DNA from: Rickettsiales bacterium
Lineage (GTDB): Bacteria; Pseudomonadota; Alphaproteobacteria; Rickettsiales; SXRF01
Reading direction: 5' to 3'
Assembly: GCA_041396965.1 (NCBI GenBank)
Contig: JAWKXN010000001.1
Coordinates: forward strand, 310,001-374,000
Length of the DNA stretch: 64,000 nucleotides
Positions 61,028 through 64,000 of the stretch are shown one piece after another; within the stretch, counting starts at the first letter, position 1, and each line of letters begins with the position of its first letter. Under the pieces are notes generated by a model. That model worked only from the letters and a program-made list of their open reading frames with translations, was not told the origin of the DNA and searched no databases. A program made the position numbers and the translations under genes.

Positions 61028-61203
61028 GATGGCATGTCTCCTGACTCGCGAGTTGCCGTTCTGTTACGTCTTCCCGATTTCCCAGTGACATAATGTAACA
61101 AAACTATCGCATACAGTTGCAGGGGCAGTTGTGGAGTTGGACTATAGCCCGTACCACATTCCATTTTCATTTCTACCGATTTCACACCAGCAGAAAAACC
61201 ATC
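61028..61203 (-). ncRNA. Cobalamin riboswitch upstream of cbtB
   Basis: Read on the minus strand the region shows the conserved parts in order: P1 GATGG (61203-61199), GGTGTGAAATCGGTA, the CAACTGCCCCTGCAACTGT core (61131-61113), CACTGG...CGGGAAGAC, the B12 box AGTCAGGAGACATGCC (61046-61031) and P1 closing CCATC (61032-61028). It lies 102 bases upstream of the cbtB start. Binding of adenosylcobalamin is expected to block expression of cbtB and cbtA; the expression platform between 61027 and 60927 has no obvious terminator with a T-run, so control may be translational. The remaining bases of this 408-base gap up to the barrel gene at 61335 show only its ribosome-binding site (AAGGA). Confidence 0.92.
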
Positions 61204-61334
61204 ATTCGCCAGACTATAGAGCCAGTGCGTTCGCGTCAATCTTTTTATGGTAGATTTTATAAAATTAGGTTGCGAAGTTAAGAGGCTTGCTTTAACTGGT
61301 TTGTCTTTGTTACTTTAATAAGGAATCCTTCCCA

Positions 61335-62384
61335 ATGAAAAAAATAGTTTCTTTAAGTGTTTTGCAATCTATTCTAGTTGTGAGTTTTGCCTCCACCCAG
61401 CCTGCTTATGCCGGAGGTGTCTCTCTGCCTGATGATCATGCCCCGATTGGGGTTATGGGGGATCATAATCATAGAAAAGGCGAGTGGATGGCTTCGTACC
61501 GCTATAGCCGTATGGAAATGGATGGTAATCGCGACGGAGATAGCAGAATCAGTAGAGCTTCCGTACTTAATAATTTTGTGGTAGCTCCACTTGATATGAC
61601 GATGGAAATGCATATGTTTGGGCTTATGTATGGTGCAAGCGATAGTCTCACTATAATGGGGATGCTGCCATATATCAGGAAATCCATGAATCATGTCAAT
61701 CGTATGGGAACTTATTTTGAAACGGAGACAGAAGGGGTTGGGGATTTCAAATTAAGCGGCATATACACGTTGTATGATTCAGGAAGTAACTCAGCGCATC
61801 CAAATAATCATTCACACCGTAGTAAACATAATTTATTGTTTAATTTTGGCGTGAGCCTGCCAACTGGAAGCGTTGATGAGCGAGGTGATACTCCAGCAGG
61901 CTCTAATCAGAAGCTCCCATATCCGATGCAGCTTGGCTCTGGGACTTTTGACCCGCTTCTTGGTCTTACCTATACCAGTAAATATGATAGATGGTCGTGG
62001 GGAGGGCAGATCGGCACAGTGCTGCGTTTTGGAACGAATAGTGAGGGCTATCGTCTAGGTAATGAGTATTCCGCTACAACATGGATAGCACGTGACGTTA
62101 CCGAGTATGCGAGCATTTCTTTCCGCTTAGACGGAAAATCATGGGGAAATATTCACGGTAGTGATCAAGATCTGAATCCAATGATGGTGCCAACTGCCCG
62201 CACTGACTTACGTGGAGGAGAGCGCGTTGACGCTCTGGTCGGACTCAACTTATATAAACCTTCGGGAAGTCTTTCTGGAAATAGGCTGGCTTTAGAATTT
62301 GGTGTGCCAGTTTACCAGCGTCTCGACGGACCACAGCTTGAGACTGATTACCGCCTAATGCTTGGTTGGCAGCTAGCGTTTTAG
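61335..62384 (+). CDS. Outer-membrane beta-barrel protein, transporter family
   Basis: The 349 residues start with a signal peptide (about 1-26, ending QPAYAGG). The mature part begins with a His-rich segment, DDHAPIGVMGDHNHRKGEW, followed by alternating strands of a beta-barrel (YRYSRMEMDGNRDG; MFGLMYGASDSLTIMGMLPY; LLFNFGVSLPTGSVDER) and ends in an aromatic residue, GWQLAF, as outer-membrane barrels do. It resembles the 'Phenol_MetA_deg' or transporter barrel families. It is divergent from cbtB, so a role in metal passage across the outer membrane is a guess from position and histidines. Confidence 0.75.
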   Translation: MKKIVSLSVLQSILVVSFASTQPAYAGGVSLPDDHAPIGVMGDHNHRKGEWMASYRYSRMEMDGNRDGDSRISRASVLNNFVVAPLDMTMEMHMFGLMYGASDSLTIMGMLPYIRKSMNHVNRMGTYFETETEGVGDFKLSGIYTLYDSGSNSAHPNNHSHRSKHNLLFNFGVSLPTGSVDERGDTPAGSNQKLPYPMQLGSGTFDPLLGLTYTSKYDRWSWGGQIGTVLRFGTNSEGYRLGNEYSATTWIARDVTEYASISFRLDGKSWGNIHGSDQDLNPMMVPTARTDLRGGERVDALVGLNLYKPSGSLSGNRLALEFGVPVYQRLDGPQLETDYRLMLGWQLAF

Positions 62385-62386
62385 AT

Positions 62387-63475
62387 CTACCCAGCTAGCT
62401 CTTGCAAGATAGCTTCTCCCATTTCAGAAGTGGATGTTTTTTGTTTTCCTTCTTGCATGATGTCAGCGGTGCGTAGACCTTTGGCAAGAACATTTTTAAT
62501 GGCGTTTTCCAGCTTGTCAGCCTCGTTTTTCAGATCAAATGAGTAGCGCAGCATCATAGCGAAAGAAAGTATGGTCGCTATTGGGTTAGCCATGTTTTTT
62601 CCGGAAATGTCTGGAGCTGAGCCATGTACTGGTTCATAAAGAGCTGGAGTTCCCGCCTCACCAAGCGAAGCGGAGGGAAGCATGCCAAGAGAGCCGGTAA
62701 GCATAGAGGCGATGTCAGACAAAATATCCCCGAACATGTTATTAGTTACCATCACGTCAAATTGTTTTGGATTACGGACAAGCTGCATAGCGGCGTTGTC
62801 AACATACATATGTGATAATTCAACATCGCTATATTCATTCTGTCCAACTTTAGTGACTTCCTCACGCCACATTTCAGTACATTCTAGAACATTAGCTTTA
62901 TCTACCGAGCAGAGTTTTCCACCACGCTTTTTCGCCAGTTCAAAAGCGACACGGGCGATGCGAATAACTTCCGGTGAGGTATAGACTTCCGTATTTACGC
63001 CTCTGCGTGTCCCGTCCGCTAGCTCCTCCACACCACGTGGCTGTCCAAAATAAATCCCACCGGTGAGTTCACGCACAATCATAATATCAAGTCCAGCAAC
63101 TATATCATGCTTCAGGCTGGAAGCGTCCGCCAGAGCGTCAAAACACACGGCTGGGCGGAGATTGGCAAACAGACTAAGAGCTTTGCGTATTCCAAGTAAC
63201 CCTTTTTCAGGACGTGATGCGATTGGTAGCGATTCCCACTTAGGGCCACCTACAGCTCCAAGAAGGACAGCGTCAGATTGTTTGGCGGCGGTTACGGTCT
63301 CTTCTGGAAAAGGCGTGCCAACTTTATCGTAAGCCACGCCACCGAGCAGAGCCTCGCTGGTTTCAAATTTTACATTACCATTGTCGCTGAACCAGTCTAT
63401 TATCTTTTTAGTCTCCATCACCACTTCTGGACCAATACCATCACCAGCGAGCAGTAATATTTTTTTCGTTGTCAT
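62387..63475 (-). CDS. leuB: 3-Isopropylmalate dehydrogenase
   Basis: Oxidative decarboxylation of 3-isopropylmalate in leucine synthesis. The 362 residues show LLLAGDGIGPEVVMETKKII (about 7-26), AVLLGAVGGPKWE (about 69-81), RELTGGIYFGQPRG (about 134-147), CSVDKANVLECTEMW, the metal aspartates in VTNNMFGDILSDIASMLTGS (about 243-262) and EPVHGSAPDISGKN. It ends two bases from the convergent barrel gene and follows the YciI gene by four bases. Confidence 0.96.
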   Translation of the reverse strand: MTTKKILLLAGDGIGPEVVMETKKIIDWFSDNGNVKFETSEALLGGVAYDKVGTPFPEETVTAAKQSDAVLLGAVGGPKWESLPIASRPEKGLLGIRKALSLFANLRPAVCFDALADASSLKHDIVAGLDIMIVRELTGGIYFGQPRGVEELADGTRRGVNTEVYTSPEVIRIARVAFELAKKRGGKLCSVDKANVLECTEMWREEVTKVGQNEYSDVELSHMYVDNAAMQLVRNPKQFDVMVTNNMFGDILSDIASMLTGSLGMLPSASLGEAGTPALYEPVHGSAPDISGKNMANPIATILSFAMMLRYSFDLKNEADKLENAIKNVLAKGLRTADIMQEGKQKTSTSEMGEAILQELAG

Positions 63476-63479
63476 TATA

Positions 63480-63791
63480 CTATCCTCTTATTAAATCCTT
63501 AAAACTATCACCTAGTCTGGCGGGAGTGACGGTGATTTTATCCCATACTTTACCTTTTACATAAGGCTCTGATGCAAGCCAAGCGTCTAGTTCAGCTCTT
63601 GAGGAGAAATTGACAAGGATATTTGAGCCAATCATTTTTCCATTATCATCAAGTAGTGCCGCGCCACAGAGCATGTTACCATTTTCCCGCGCGAGTGTCA
63701 TCGCTTTAGTGTGCTCTTCACGTGCCGCTAGCCTTCTTTCCATAGCTTTTTCATCAGTAGCGTCATACGCCATAATTACAAATTGCTGCAT
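63480..63791 (-). CDS. YciI-family protein
   Basis: A 103-residue YCII-domain protein of the ferredoxin-like alpha/beta fold. It shows MQQFVIMAYDATDEKAMERR (about 1-20) with EEHTKAMTLARENGNMLCGA (about 26-45) and FSSRAELDAWLASEPYVKGK (about 68-87). The histidine near residue 28 and an aspartate in DDNGKMIG match the proposed active site. The reaction in the cell is unknown. It heads a unit with leuB, four bases downstream. Confidence 0.88.
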   Translation of the reverse strand: MQQFVIMAYDATDEKAMERRLAAREEHTKAMTLARENGNMLCGAALLDDNGKMIGSNILVNFSSRAELDAWLASEPYVKGKVWDKITVTPARLGDSFKDLIRG

Positions 63792-64000
63792 ATAATTTCC
63801 TATATTTAAGTTTGTTCTTGTGAAAGCATGTTTGCTTTCGCATTAGACTCCACTTTTCTGGTTGCTGACTCACACGACCCGTCGGACATGCATTTTTTAT
63901 AGCTGTGGTAGTAAATCACAACACAGTATCTTCTTCAGCTATGCCGCGAGCCAAGGAGTATTTTGTTTTTGTTTTTGCTCATAGGTGGCGATAGAGTCCA
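63792..64000. other. Gene-free end of the window with repeat-like sequence
   Basis: No gene is visible in these 209 bases. GAAAGC/GCTTTC forms a short hairpin near 63821-63840, and the text TTCAGCTATGCC (about 63934-63945) equals part of the family B repeat at 30060. CTGTG/CACAG pair around 63903-63924 with an AGTA in the loop. This looks like a decayed member of the same repeat family. Confidence 0.4.

Noticed and set aside
60976..61239. Minus-strand open frame of 87 codons before cbtB
   Set aside because: It lies over the cobalamin riboswitch; conserved riboswitch elements explain the sequence, and the translation resembles no protein.

Overview
The window is a low-GC stretch of an alphaproteobacterial chromosome. 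The evidence is gene order: the end of the nuo operon followed by birA, coaX and RNase J, and further on mce, a DUF1467 protein, proS, lolC, lolD and dnaE, an arrangement known from many Alphaproteobacteria. Separate alphaproteobacterial groups follow: phoH-ybeY-corC-lnt-HTH-metK, chorismate mutase-hisC-tyrA, metX-metW and a cobalamin cluster. Intergenic and in-frame palindromic elements resembling those of Rickettsiales are frequent. The cell appears to respire aerobically (complex I, Fe superoxide dismutase), to be motile (MotA), to make Tad-type pilus proteins, and to make cobalamin. The exact lineage cannot be fixed from this sequence alone.

Layout. 1-8.7 kb: nuoJ(partial)KLMN, birA, coaX and RNase J on the plus strand, closed by a bidirectional terminator. 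8.7-15.5 kb: minus-strand phoH, a RelE/ParE-type toxin-antitoxin (TA) pair, ybeY, corC, lnt, an XRE regulator and metK. 15.5-16.6 kb: repeats and an orphan membrane protein. 16.6-25.6 kb: mce, DUF1467, proS, tfoX-like, lolC, a VapBC module, lolD and dnaE. 25.7-33.3 kb: motA, secD-yajC (no secF beside them), rpmG, galU, ugd, a frameshifted PadR-like gene and two hypothetical genes. 33.4-39.4 kb: sodB, a truncated squalene/phytoene-synthase-like gene, and the aromatic set tyrA, hisC and chorismate mutase, with a gene split by an IS200 copy between tyrA and hisC. 39.5-42.2 kb: three TadE/TadG-type proteins. 42.4-45.3 kb: metX and metW separated by an intact IS481-type element. 45.5-52.7 kb: AsmA, a membrane-fused spermidine-synthase-like protein, a degenerate EAL protein and a prepilin-peptidase homologue lacking its catalytic aspartates. 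52.7-62.4 kb: cobL, a ParDE module, cobE, cobM, cbiD, cobB and cobA, then cbtB-cbtA behind a cobalamin riboswitch, and a divergent outer-membrane barrel. 62.4-63.8 kb: leuB and a YciI-family gene.

The most unusual signals are not single genes. (1) A multi-hairpin intergenic repeat occurs at least three times, with divergent but still paired stems. (2) A second repeat family has a nested stem whose arms change together between copies. (3) A palindromic element sits in frame inside cobB, as Rickettsia palindromic elements do. (4) Three different TA modules are each inserted inside a housekeeping operon, one sharing a 4-base stop/start overlap with the downstream essential gene. (5) An IS481-type element lies between the likely ribosome-binding site and the start codon of metW. 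No CRISPR array, rRNA, tRNA or prophage was recognised.
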